The notes beneath the pieces were generated by a model that saw only the letters and a list, made by a program, of their open reading frames with translations, did no database searches and was not told the DNA's origin. From Agrostemma githago (lineage: Eukaryota; Streptophyta; Magnoliopsida; Caryophyllales; Caryophyllaceae): 64,000 bases of DNA. The position numbers and the translations under genes were made by a program. The stretch lies in NCBI GenBank assembly GCA_958450325.1, contig OY288246.1, positions 38,744,544 to 38,808,543 on the forward strand. Direction: 5' to 3'. Each line of letters begins with the position of its first letter. Positions within the stretch are counted from its first letter, which is position 1. Positions 19,785 to 31,070 of the stretch are shown one piece after another.

Positions 19785-22131
19785 ATGTCGCGAGTTCGTC
19801 CCCTTTCTTTTAATTCTTTGCTCGGGGGAACTGGGGGCGGTGACGGTGGCCGGCGTGAGATAGCTTCTTCCTCCGGGGTCGGCCATAGGGAGGAGGATGA
19901 TCATCACAGGGGGGAGGGTGCTGAATCACCCGAACCAGCTCCCTTTGATGTAGTCGACTCCGATGACGAGGCCCTGGAGGTGGACCCTTCCAGGGTTGCC
20001 GGTCCCCTCATCCGCAGGGAGAGGGGGAGGACCTACTACTTGGACAAGAAAAAGTACGTGATCCCCCTAAAGACCTACCCTGAGGCCAAGAACAGGGACC
20101 TGATTTTGGAGAGTAATGCTGCTAAGGCCATCGAACAATTTTATAAATTCGGGGAAGGGTACACAGTCATAATTCCGGGGGAAAGGGACACAGTATGCTG
20201 TCCTTCAGAAGGGTGTGTGGCCGTTTATCACAAGGCCTTGGAATTTGGCCTGCGATTCCCACTACATTCTTTCCCGGAGGAAACCTTCAGAAGGATGAAC
20301 GTTGCCATCGCCCAGCTGACTGCAACTGCCATTAGATCTTTAGTAGCTTACACCTGGACCTGCCTTTTTCATGGCGAGGGGCCTTATATTGACGCCCTTC
20401 GTTTTATGGTCGGTCTTCAAATGGTGTCTTCGTCCGGGGGGGATGGCTCCCCTGGTTATTGGTCTCTGCAGAGGCAGAAAAAGTATGCCTTGGTCTGGCC
20501 GGCTCTGAGCAGCCTGAAAGACTGGAAAAATAACTTTATATACGTCCATAGCGCGTCAGGGTGGAAGATTCCTAGACATTTTAGGAATCATGTCCACACC
20601 CGTATGGAGACGCGCGAGGAGTACCATCCAGGCGTCGGGGGGAAGGCCCTGGAGGTCAAGCTGAGCGAGAAGGAGGAGATTTTGATTAAAAAGTTTGAGA
20701 TTGTGGTGGATAAACATGGGAACTTTGGCCCTGCCTTTTGGCTCCCTCATGCGGAGCTCATTACGACAGACGAGTACTTGCTTCCCTTGGGCCTGATTCC
20801 TGGCCTTGAAGGTAGTTCTAGGGAGTTTTTGTTGTTATGGTTTTCCAGAGACTTTATTTCTCCCTGCTTTTTAGATGACCGCCTTTCCCTTTCTGCAGAT
20901 TCCTACACTTGGCGCTGGACAAAGAAGCAAGTCAGGAGATTGGGCCTGAGTGAGGAATTAGTCATTCTTTCAAAGCGTCCTTCTCTCCCAGCGAATTTCA
21001 GGAAGGGGAGCAAAGCCTTGATGAAGCTTGTAAAAGACTTTGCTGCTGGTCGGAGATTGCCTCTTCCCCCTCGGCTGCCTTCGTCGAAGCCGGCGACTCC
21101 CACCCCCAGCATCCATGAGGGGGAGGCTGAGGTTACTTCTGGAGCTACACCCTCCCCTGGTCAGAAGCAGGGTGCTTCTCCGGCTGGACCTCGGGTTTCG
21201 CAAGGAACGCAGCCTGGAAATTCCGAGGGAACTGGGGAAAGTGTTCCCTTGGAGTTGAGGAGGAAAAGAGACAAGGAACCTCCTAGTGCTGACGTGGTGG
21301 ATCTGGAGGCGGATGTTGCCACCCCTGAGGCGAAGCGCCCTGCCCGTGAGCCTCCAAGTACCCCCTTCCCGGAGGAAAATGCAGAGTTCCACTACACGGC
21401 TGGTGACAGCGTGGACGTGTCAGGCCTGCTTTCTGATTCCGGAGCCGTCTTGGCTGACCGCCTCACCAAAACTGTGACTTCAACTTCTCATCAAGTGCTT
21501 CAGTACATCCAGCGTACCTCCAAGGTCCTGCTGGCGTCTGCCGAGCTGGCGGCTCTCAGCCGCCTGAGTGATGAGGAGCTGACGATCACACCCGGGGCCC
21601 CTCCTCCTGACCGCCTGGCCATGGTAGAGAGGGATATCTCCTTGATAAGCTCTTTGAAGGACAAGCTGGCAAGGCAAGACGGCGAGTTAGAGGAGGCAAA
21701 GAAGCAGGCTGGTCAGTGGAGGCTGCAGGGAGAGATGGCTGTGAAGGAAGTTGCCAAGCTGGAGGCTGATATGAAGGAGAGCCGCCTGTCGTTGGACCGA
21801 GCTAATCTCTCTTTGGCTGAGATGGGGCACTTAAAGGGGAGAGTGACTGACTTGGAGGAGCAACTGTCAAGAGCTAAGTCAACTTTTGAACAGGCTAAAG
21901 GGGGAATGGACGAAGGAAAAAGAGACCCTGGCTGAGGAGGCTGAAGCTGCAGTGGATGCCAGCTTCGCGAGCGGTGCCAACTCCTCTCTGGAGTAGGTGA
22001 TGGAGGTGATAGGGGAGATGTTCCCTACCTTTGATGAGGACACCTTCCGGAGTCTTTATACCGCTAAGAATGAAGCTCGGGCGGCCAATCAGCCTGAGGC
22101 AGATGCCGACGCTCGCCAGGATGCTACGTGA
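19785..22131 (+). pseudogene. aORF2 of element B: gypsy-type transposon-domain protein with coiled coil
   Basis: Antisense gene. An acidic N-terminus (DVVDSDDEALEVDPSR) leads into a conserved domain with FRRMNVAIAQLTATAIRSLV, ALRFMVGLQM, PGYWSLQRQKK and GWKIPRHFRNHVH. This resembles the 'putative gypsy type transposon' family (Pfam Transposase_28), a name that implies no proven activity. A Pro/Ser-rich middle and a coiled coil (about residues 610-700) follow. A conserved 87-bp intron (20812-20898) happens to be open in frame, so 716 codons read through to a stop at 21935. By comparison with copy C, the G run near 21899-21905 has a 1-base frameshift. The C-terminal part resumes in another frame, with a TAG near 21993, to 22131. 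Confidence 0.75.
20812..20898 (+). other. Predicted intron in aORF2 (copy B)
   Basis: 87 bp, donor GTAGTT, acceptor TCTGCAG, phase 1, after codons for GLE. Copy C has an intron at the same codon and phase (60602-60680), with the same GTAGTT donor, but a different length and sequence. In copy B the length is a multiple of three with no stop. Confidence 0.75.
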
Positions 22132-22349
22132 CGCCTTTTCTTTATAATAGTTCTTATCCTTCTGTGCTGAGCCAATGTTATGGCCAGCTTGTTTGTAATA
22201 TTTGCCACTTTGGTTTCTTCTCTTTAACTTTGTAAAGACCTTCTACCCTTCGCGGGTCTTGTTTGTGGAATATTTCTCTTTGTTTTTTATGATGAGTTTT
22301 GATTTAGAATTCGGGGAATCTTTCTTTGACGTTAATCGCGCCTGGCACA

Positions 22350-23045
22350 GCTTGTCCTTGGCTTTTGTTCAAAGTCCAGGAGGTCTGCCCCCTGCCTGCC
22401 TATAGGTAATTCGGGGGGCTGTTTGCGTTTTTTATACAAGGTTGGAGGGCCTGCCCCCAGTCCTTGTTGATCTGGCCTGTCCCTGGCTTTTGTTCAAAGT
22501 CCAAGGGGCCTGCCCCCTGCCTGCCCAGAGGTAAGCAAGGAGGCTTTTGCGTTTTTTATACAAGGTTGGAGGGCCTGCCCCCAGTCCTTGTTGATCTGGC
22601 CTGTCCCTGGCTTTTGTTCAAAGTCCAGGGGGCATGCCCCCTGCCTGCCCAGAGGTAAGCAGGGAGGCTTTTGCGTTTTTTATACAAGGTTGGAGGGCCT
22701 GCCCCCAGTCCTTGTTGATCTGGCCTGTCCCTGGCTTTTGTTCAAAGTCCAGGGGGCCTGCCCTCTGCCTGCCCAGAGGTAAGCAGGGAGGCTTTTGTGT
22801 TTTTTATACAAGGTTGGAGGGCCTGCCCCCAGTCCTTGTTGGTTTGGCCTGTCCCTGGCTTTTGTTCAAAGTCCAGGGGGCCTGCCCCCTGCCTGCCCAG
22901 AGGTAAGCAGGGAGGTCTTTGTTTTTTATACAAGGTTGGAGGGCCTGCTTCCAGTCCTTGTTGATCTGGCCTGTCTCTGGCTTTTGTTCAAAGTCCAGGG
23001 GGCCTGCCCCGTGCCTGCCCAGAGGTAAGCAGGGAGGCTTTGATT
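22350..23045. repeat. 124-bp GC-rich tandem repeat, ~5.5 copies (element B)
   Basis: The unit includes CAAGGTTGGAGGGCCTGCCC, CCTGGCTTTTGTTCAAAGTC and CAGAGGTAAGCAGGGAGGC. Starts near 22437, 22561, 22685, 22809 and 22932 give a 124-bp step. It lies between the converging ends of aORF2 and gag-pol. Its step is not a multiple of three, so open frames seen in it are not genes. Each unit has the splice-donor-like word GAGGTAAGC. Confidence 0.9.
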
Positions 23046-23280
23046 TTTTGTTGGGGGGGTTCATTTTTCCTAACTTTGGCAACAGGGGGGCCTCCCCCTA
23101 TTGCCCCCTGCTCGTTTGTGTGTGAAAAACGCGAGTGTGAACAGGCAACGAGTATAAATCTGAATCTTCTCATTTCTTTTACGAAACTTTTGACATTAGG
23201 GTGGTCGGAGCCGTCGACATTCTTTGACCGTCCTCCGCCTTTGTTTTTAGCAAAAAATAAAAACTATCTTTAGACCTGGT
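23046..23280. other. 3' untranslated stretch of gag-pol (element B)
   Basis: 235 bp between the repeat array and the end of integrase, nearly the same in copy C (62826-63056). No gene seen. Confidence 0.6.
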
Positions 23281-26200
23281 TCAGACATAATATTTCTTCA
23301 GGGTGTCCGCATTCCAGTGAGCGTGCAATTCTTGCCCTTCAAGGTTGGCGATTTTATATGTGCCTGGCCCCAGGATTTGAGTCACTTGGTATGGACCTTC
23401 CCAGTTGGCACTTAGCTTTCCATGTTCCCTTGATTTTCCAATCGCCTGCGTTTTTCTAAGAACCAGATCACCCATCTGGAAGTGTCTCTGGCGCACTCTG
23501 CTGTTTAAGGTTTTCCTCATTCGTTGCTGGTAGGCAACGATGTTGGTACTGGCCTCCTCCCTTATTTCATTGACCAGATCTAAGGTTTCAACCATTGCAG
23601 CTTCATTCTCAGTTCGGTTGTATTGCAGGGAGCGTAGAGATGGGATCCTTGCCTCAATAGGTAATAGAGCCTCTGCTCCATATACTAGACCGAACGGGGT
23701 TTGGCCTGTAGACTCTTTTCGGGTGGTCCTGATTGACCAGAGTATGCTGGGAAGCTCGTCAGCCCACCTACCCTTGAGGTCATCTACCATTTTCTTCAGA
23801 CCATTTAGGATTTGCTTGTTGGCTGCCTCTGCCTGTCCGTTGGTTTAAGGATGGCAGACGGCCGAGTAGGCAACTGCAATGTTGTGGCTTTCTAGCCAGA
23901 TTCTCAGGGGATCATTGTTAAACTGCCTGCCATGATCAAATACCATCATTTTTGGTAGGCCAAATCTGGTGATAACATTTCGCCAGATCACCTTTCTGAC
24001 TGCCGGCTCGGTAATATTGGGCACCGCTTCAGCTTCTATCCATTTGGTGAAGTAGTCTATGGCAACAATTAGGAATTTCCTGCCCCCAGTGGCCACCGTG
24101 AAGGGCCCTAGTATGTCCATCCCCCATTGAGCGAAGGGGATGGGGGATAGGATTGGCCTGAGTTCCTGGGCCGGGGCATGGATTGACGGGGCAAAGAGTT
24201 GGCACTTTCTGCATTTCTGGGTCAGGCTCTTGGCGTCTGCCAGCATGGTAGGCCAGTAGTAGCCTGCCCTTAGGGCTTTGTGGGCCAGCGATCTCCCTCC
24301 GATGTGATGTCCACAAATACCTGAGTGGATATCGTCCAATACTTCAGCAGCCTGGTCTGCCCGTAGGCATTTGAGCAGAGGGTAAGTAAAAGATTTCTTA
24401 TAGAGTTCTTCACCAATGATTATGAACCAGGCTGCTTTAGCCTGTACCTTTCTCTTTTGCATTGTGTCTGATGGTAGGATGCCATGTTTTTTGAACTGGA
24501 TGAAGGGGGTCATCCAACTTTCCGGCCCTTCCTCAACGGTGCTAATCGCCTGATAGGCGCTGGTAGATTTTTCGTGCAAAACATCAACCCATACCGACCT
24601 CCGTATGTCTTGTAGACTGGAGCTGGCCAGCTTTGACAGAGCGTCGGCTCGGTTGTTCTGCGACCGAGGTATTTGTTGGATTTCGTAGGATTTCAGACCT
24701 GACAGCTCCTGTTTTACTTTCTCAAGGTAGGTGGCCATGGTCTGATCTCTGGCTTCATATTCTCCGTTAATTTGATTGGCAATGAGCTGAGAATCAGTAG
24801 CCAGTGTAACCCGCTCTGCCCCTGCAGCCTTAGCCAATTTTATCCCTGTGATTACAGCCTCATATTCCGCCTCATTGTTTGACGCCGGGAAAGTGAACCT
24901 GAGTGCATGCTCAAAATCCACCCCCTCGGGGCTGGTTAATACGACGCCTGCGCCTGCACCGTTGGCCGTTGAGGACCCATCAGTGTGTACGATCCACTCC
25001 TCAGCAGGGGGCTCCTCTTCCCCTGAATGTGAGCATTCAGCCAGAAAATCGGCCAAGGCTTGGGCTTTGATGGCTGTTCTTGGCTGGTAAGATATCCCCA
25101 GACCGCTTAATTCTATCGCCCATTTCAGCAGTCTCCCTGATTTTTCAAACCTTTCCAACACTTTCTCCAGCGGTTGGTCTGTGAGGACCACGACAGGATG
25201 TGCGTCAAAGTAGGGTCTGAGCTTTCTGGCCGCAATGATGACCGCGTAGGCGGCCTTTTCTATCAGGGGGTAATTTCTTTCTGCTGTTCCCAGGGCGTGA
25301 CTCACAAAGTAGATAGGTTGTTGTGAGTTGGCTTCCTCCCTTAGGATGACAGCACTTACCGTCGTGTTTGTGACAGCGATGTACAGATATAATTTTTCTG
25401 CGGCTACCGGCCTTGCCAGGGTAGGGAGTTTCTTCAGGTGCTCCTTTAACTGCTCGAAAGCTTTCTTCTGTTCGTCTTCCCATTTGAACTGTTTGTTGCC
25501 TTTTAATATTTTGAAGAAGGGGGTGGACTTGTCTGCTGACCTGGCGATAAACCGGGCCAGGGCGGCCATTCTGCCTGTGAGCCTCTGAATGTCCCTGATG
25601 GTTTTAAGCTCCGGGAGGTCTAGAACCGCCTGAATTTTCTCAGGGTTGGCGTCTATCCCCCTAGAGCTGACCAAAAAACCTAGGAATTTCCCGGATCGGA
25701 CCCCGAATGTGCATTTTTTCGGGTTCAACTTCATTTTATATGATCTCAGGGAAGAGAAGGTCTCTTGAAGATCTATCAGATGCTCCTTGTCCCCCTTACT
25801 TTTGACGATCGCATCGTCAACATAGGCCTCTAAGTTTCTTCCTTTTTGACTTTCGAAGACTCTGTCCACCAACCGTTGATAGGTGGCGCCTGCATTCTTC
25901 AGCCCAAATGGCATCATCTTGTACATGTAGGTGCCATGGCTGGTTATGAAGGCGCACCTCACTCTGTCTGGCTGCCAGAGGTACACTTGATGGTACCCTG
26001 AGAACGCATCCAAAAAACTCAGGGTGGTGTATCCACTGGTGGCGTCCACTAGTTGATCTATCCTGGGCAGAGGGTAGCAGTCCTTAGGGCAGGCCTTGTT
26101 AAGGTTGGTAAAATCCACGCATATTCTCCATGCGCCTGACGATTTCTTTACCATGACCACGTTTGCCAGCCATTCAGGGTAGTCACATACTTCGATGAAG

Positions 26201-28995
26201 TCTGCCTTCAGGAGTTTGTCTATTTCCTCTTTTATTGCCGCATCTTTCTCCGCGGACATGTTCCTTTTCTTCTGCTTTACAGGGCGAGCCTCCGGATTAA
26301 TGTTCAGCTTGTGAACAATAAAGGCCGGGTCGACCCCTGGCATCTCGTCTGCAGAGTAGGCGAACACATCCTTATTTTCTCTTAGGACTGCAATTAGCTC
26401 CTTTTGATAGGACTCCTCCAGGTCGGCCCCTACAAGGACCTGCCTCCCTGGCTCTAAGTCCACTAGCATGCTCTCCCCTTCAGGCTCCAGGCGGATTGGC
26501 TCTTGCTGGTCAGTCGGAATCCCACCTTCCCTGCTAGGAGAGCACTGGGCTTTTCTCTTTCCTTTTCTTTCTGTCTCATGGGCCTGCAGGGCCACGGAAT
26601 AGCAGTGTCTGGCCGACTCCTGATCCCCGTGGACCTTCCCCTCCATGCCAAAGTCTGTTACATAGGCTATGGTGAGGGCCCTAATTGATACCGCAGCTTC
26701 TATTTCATCCAGGGTGGCTCGGCCTATCAGGGCGTTGTACGCGGATTTGGCGTCCACCACGACAAATGACGCCCTGATGTTTCTTGCTGAGGTCCCCTCC
26801 CCAAATGTAACAGGCAGGTCGATAACTCCCATGGGTAGCATGCCTGCTCCATTGAACCCGTACAAAGATCCGGGGGCTGGCTTCAGGTGCCTTCTTTCAA
26901 GGTTCATCTTCTCAAAAGCATCTTTGTACAAGAGATTTGTGTAGGCGCCAGTATCCACCATACACCTCTTGACAATATGATTGCTGATTTCCAGGGTTAA
27001 GACCAGAGGGTCACTATGTGGGTACACGACTCTCCCTGCATCCTCAGGGGTGATGCTTAGGGTAGTGCCCCTTGGGCTGCTTGCTTTTTCGGCGTAGCAG
27101 ATTTGGTTCCTTAGTTCGCGGATCTGCCTTTTCTGGCTGCGCCTGCTGGTCCGCCCCTCTGCATCCCCGGAAACTACATGGATGACCATGCGATTTTGGG
27201 CTGAGCCCTCAGGTTTGTCTGCTACCTCTTTCTGGGGTTTGTTTCTTGCTGCATAGCTACTCAGCCAGCCGTTTCTTATTAGTTTTTCAATTTCGTCTTT
27301 TAAGTGGCGGCATTCCTCTGTGGTATGGCCTATGTAGTCATGGAACGTGCAGAATTTCTTGGGGTCTCCCTTTGGGCTGCGAGGCTTGTTTGGACGAGAC
27401 CATTTTGCTGTTTCTTTTTCTAACTCGAAGATTTCTGCTCTCGGCCTATTGAGGGCCGTGTAGCTGTCGAATCTTGGTTGGTATGCGGTACGTTCTTTTT
27501 TGGGAGTGTCTCCCTCCTCTCTCTGCTTGCCCGGCTCACTTCTGCCACGCCCACCCTGCGGTCCTCCCTGCGGCTTTGTTTGGCCTGCAGGGGTATCCGG
27601 CAGGCTGTGGAACTCTTCCTGCAGAATGAATCCTTCAGCAATTTTCCTGGCCATGGCCAAGGTTTCTGGCTGGGCCCTGATCATCTGATTTTTCATTTCT
27701 CCCGGAAGCAGGGAGATTGTCAGGGCGTAGGCAGCGGTGGAATCATCGATCTCCCTGACCTGCTGGTAGGATAGGTCAAACCTCCTTAGGTACTCCCTTA
27801 CACTTTCACCCTTTTTCTGTTTTAGGGTCATAAGATCAAAGCGAGTGAGGCGTCTTCGTTTATTCCCAGCATATTGTTCGAGGAAGATCTCGGCCAACTC
27901 TATGAAGAATTTGATTGATCCTTGGCGGAGATCTCTGAACCATCCTTGTGCGAGTCCTACCAAGGTGGTTGGGAAAACTTTGCACCAGATGGCGTCATCC
28001 ACGTCGTACATGACCATGTGGCTCTCGAATGCCGCCAGGTGGTCTTCAGGGTCTGTTGTCCCATCAAACTTAATGGTGGGCATCTTAATTTTTGGAATGG
28101 GGTATTCTTGTACCTCAGGATGAAGTGGGGTTTTTGTGGGCCTGCCTACCAGTCGTGACCTGCTTTCCCCAGACTGGTTACCGTAAGAGTCCCATTGTCT
28201 GTGGGTCGGTTTCCTTGTACTGGGGGAGCGGTGCCTTGGAGGCGGCCTGCTTGCTGCTTCATCTTCTGTTTCAGGGGAAATCTGCCTGGGTCTCTTCCTA
28301 TGAGAGTGGCAGAGGTTCTCTCCCTGGTGATACTTAGATTCAAGCGGTTTCCCCCGGTTGAGCCTGGATTGCAGGCTTTGGGATAAACCGGGGGCTGACT
28401 GTTCTTTGACTGCCGGTGTTAACCTGGAGAAAACCCCGCCTGGCTTTTCTCCCAGGCATCTTGACATGGGCTCCCTGGGCCTCATCCTCTCCTGCAATTC
28501 CCGGGATAAGCCTCTCTGTTCTCCAGACGCAGATTCCGTTGTATGAATGGAGAATGCCTGCTATTGAGCGGGTAGTTCTGGGCTGCCTGTTGTGATACGC
28601 CTTTGCACTTGCGCGTACACTTGGGCCGTCCTTCTTGCTTTCCTCTGAGCATTTCTGGCGGCGGTCCGCTTCGTGCCCCCAGCTCCATCCTTGCTTATTG
28701 AGGGTGGCTGCCTGGGGGCCGACGCGACCCGGCCTACCAGATCCCCAGGAGTAAACTCCTGGTTCAGCATTGCAGAGAAGAAGGCGGCTGTCTGCGCCAT
28801 CTGAGCTGGGGTCAGATTTAGAGTGTGCCCTGGGTGTGTCCCCAGCTCAGGCGCTGCAGCAGCGCTCGGTACGCCTAGGAGATTGGTTCCCCCCACACCC
28901 AGGATCGTGGCGGGAGGAATCCTCTCAGGCTGTGGCATACCGTACAGGGGGGTCACCGGTGGGGACCGTTGGACCCGCCCCTGTACTGGTGTCAA
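23281..28995 (-). pseudogene. Gag-Pol of Tat-like element B, one frame with two stops
   Basis: A single 1,904-codon frame broken by TAG (28561-28563) and TAA (23845-23847). Residue numbers below count from the Met at 28497. Gag about 130-300; zinc-knuckle-like C-x3-H...H...C at 383-397; protease active site VDTGA near 514; RT about 720-960 with FLDAFSGY and catalytic YVDD at 892-895; a first, decayed RNase H about 1035-1155; then a second RNase H about 1167-1295 with Asp (HTDGS), Glu (NNEAE) and Asp (ATDSQ). Integrase follows, with HHCC near 1390-1433, GMDILG, and DHGRQF near 1521. The TAA falls in CHP/TNGQAEA, where copy C has Gln. The second RNase H is the mark of the Tat group. Transcription starts in the 29110-29786 LTR. 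Confidence 0.92.
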
Positions 28996-29088
28996 TGATT
29001 TCTGGCATGATTAATTTGATTGTTTTAGTTTTTTGTGGTTAGGAATGGTTGATTTTTTGTGGGTAACTCGTGAGCACAACCGTTATCC
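28996..29088 (-). other. 5' leader of element B
   Basis: Short leader between the primer site and the first gag ATG at 28995. Confidence 0.55.
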
Positions 29089-29106
29089 TCCCCACAGACG
29101 GCGCCA
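29089..29106 (-). promoter_or_regulatory. Primer binding site of element B
   Basis: On the minus strand it reads TGGCGCCGTCTGTGGGGA, three bases inside the right LTR. TGGCGCC starts are usual for Tat and Athila type gypsy elements. I do not assign the tRNA. Confidence 0.8.
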
Positions 29107-29109
29107 AAT

Positions 29110-29786
29110 TGTTCCGGTCACGGAAACAATTAACCCGGCTTTCAATCCGGGCGGAGTAATCGGGTTGTCGGTGAACTATTGATCGTCTGATTTCCTTAAA
29201 TCTCTCCTTTATCCCGCTCCCTCGATCGGACCTTCCCGGCGGAGTTGGCCTGCTCCCTGCACAATGAACGCACAGGGCCTCGGAGGTTGTCCGAGGGAAC
29301 CCTCTCCGATGCCTAAGTTAGTCCGTGGAATGCCTTGATGAACCTAGCTCGTGAGGAACTAGGTGGCTTTTTTAGGAGTGAGAGTCTAGAGAGAGAAAAT
29401 CCAACCCCTTTCTTGTGGGAAAGGGTTGAGTATTTATACCTTCCCACAAGAAAGAGAAGTGGGAGAGGAATGGGTGGATAAGGAAGTGACAAGTGGCGGC
29501 TTCCTACCCACCTATTCTTAATTACCTTAGGCGAAATGACGGGAAGGCCCCTGGGGATCCTGACCCTGTCGACCAGGGACTCCCCCAGGGCAGGCGGACT
29601 TCGTGCCGTGGTCACTAGGCTCCAGCAGGCTGTGTTGGCTTGCGGTTCTCAGCGGCCGACTGCTATCCTTAGCGTTTTATGCTTCTATTTTAGCTTCTTG
29701 CCAGGGACTGGCCCTTTGAGCTTGATAGGGATCTTCCTGGGGCCTGCCCAACAGGCGATTATTTGACAGGCTACCGACCCCAATCA
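29110..29786 (-). repeat. 5' LTR of element B
   Basis: 677 bp. The minus-strand TATAAATA at 29431-29438 is the likely core promoter for gag-pol. The LTR ends at 29786 and is followed by the duplication ACATA. Confidence 0.93.
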
Positions 29787-29791
29787 ACATA

Positions 29792-31070
29792 TATACATTA
29801 CGTAGTAGAAATATGTACATCAAGAATTATTAACGTAATTCAGCAGAAAATATGATTCAATCACTGTAATATGTCCTTGAATGATTATGTACATCTAGTA
29901 TTTATATATGTACTTTATATATTGACCTATATACAGTATAACTACAAATATATTAAATTTGTATAGATGAGTTATGTACAACTAATATAGAAATATGTAC
30001 AATGATGTCCTCATTTGTATTATGTACAACTGTTATTTAAATATGTACATCACCTAGTGACCTATATTGTACTTTGTGTTTTTAAGTAAAAATATGATAT
30101 ACATAATTAATAATATAGTGCATATAACTTATGATTTGACACTAGTAAAATGTCCACTCTAATATGTAACTAGGTGAGATATGTACAACTAATATGAAAG
30201 GGTTTAGAGTTGGATTAGGTGTTATTGAATGATTATGTACATCCTGTATTTATATATGTACTTTACATATTGACCTATACAGTAAAGCTACACATATACT
30301 GACTTTAAATATAAGGTAATAGTTAATTAAATAAATTTTGAGTCCGTATTAATTGGCTATTTGTTAGGATACTTGGTTTTTGACGCGTGGAGATACATTA
30401 CTTTACCAGCCACAACTTATACCTACCCCAGTTATACCTTCCCCACCTAGACCTTATGATGTGTTTAGATGGAATAGAACAGATGATATTTACATATATA
30501 CATTACGTAGTAGAAATTTGTACATAAATCACTGTAATATGTCCTTGAATGATTATGTATATCTGGTATTTATATATGTACTTTAAATATTGACCTATAT
30601 ACATTATAGCTACAAATATATTAAATTTGTATAGATGGGTTATGTACAACAAATATAGAAATATGTACAATGATGTCCTCGGTTGTATTATGTACAACTG
30701 TTATTTAAATATGTACATCACTAGTGACCTATATACTGTACTTTGTGTTTTTTAAGTAAAAATATGATATACATAATTAATAATATAGTGTATATAACTT
30801 ATGATTTGACACTAGTAAAATGTCCACTCTAATATGTAACTAGGTGAGATATGTACAACTAATATGAAATTATGTATAATGATGTCCTTAGATTGATTAT
30901 GTATAGGTGATATGTAAATATATGATTTCGTAGTGTCAAATATGTATATAACAAATTATTAATGTAATTTAGCAGTATAAATTTGGGATACAATGATTCA
31001 AAATGATTCAACCATTGTAAGATATAATGTACAGTGGAGATACATTGTATAGTGTACTTGGACAACTTTG
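29792..31070. repeat. Degenerate ~47-bp TGTACA-core repeats, with duplicate of 17371-17653
   Basis: Many loose copies of a unit with GGTTATGTACAACTAATATAGAAATATGTACA split by phrases such as GATGTCCTCAG. Part (30220-30497) duplicates the left flank of element B. Another part (29792-30180 against 30498-30870) is itself a long direct repeat. No gene seen. Confidence 0.75.

Larger units (their letters stand above)
17654..29786 (-). mobile_element. Complete Tat-like Ty3/gypsy element B (12,133 bp)
   Basis: Minus orientation. LTRs are 17654-18330 and 29110-29786 (677 bp each, about nine differences by eye). The duplication ACATA is at 17649-17653 and 29787-29791. Primer site next to the right LTR; gag-pol 28995-23281; then a 124-bp tandem repeat and two antisense genes before the 3' LTR. 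A second RNase H domain and antisense ORFs after integrase place it in the Tat group (relatives of Ogre, Retand, Grande). Both stop codons in gag-pol and the frameshift in aORF2 make it defective, though the LTRs suggest a fairly recent insertion. Confidence 0.93.

Noticed and set aside
18685..22131. Host genes for aORF1 and aORF2 captured once in element B
   Set aside because: The same two genes occupy the same place in copy C, and aORF1 in copy A, so they belong to the family.
22464..23028. Several overlapping ~64-96 codon frames on both strands
   Set aside because: They come from the 124-bp repeat; the step is not a multiple of three, and the frames shift from unit to unit.
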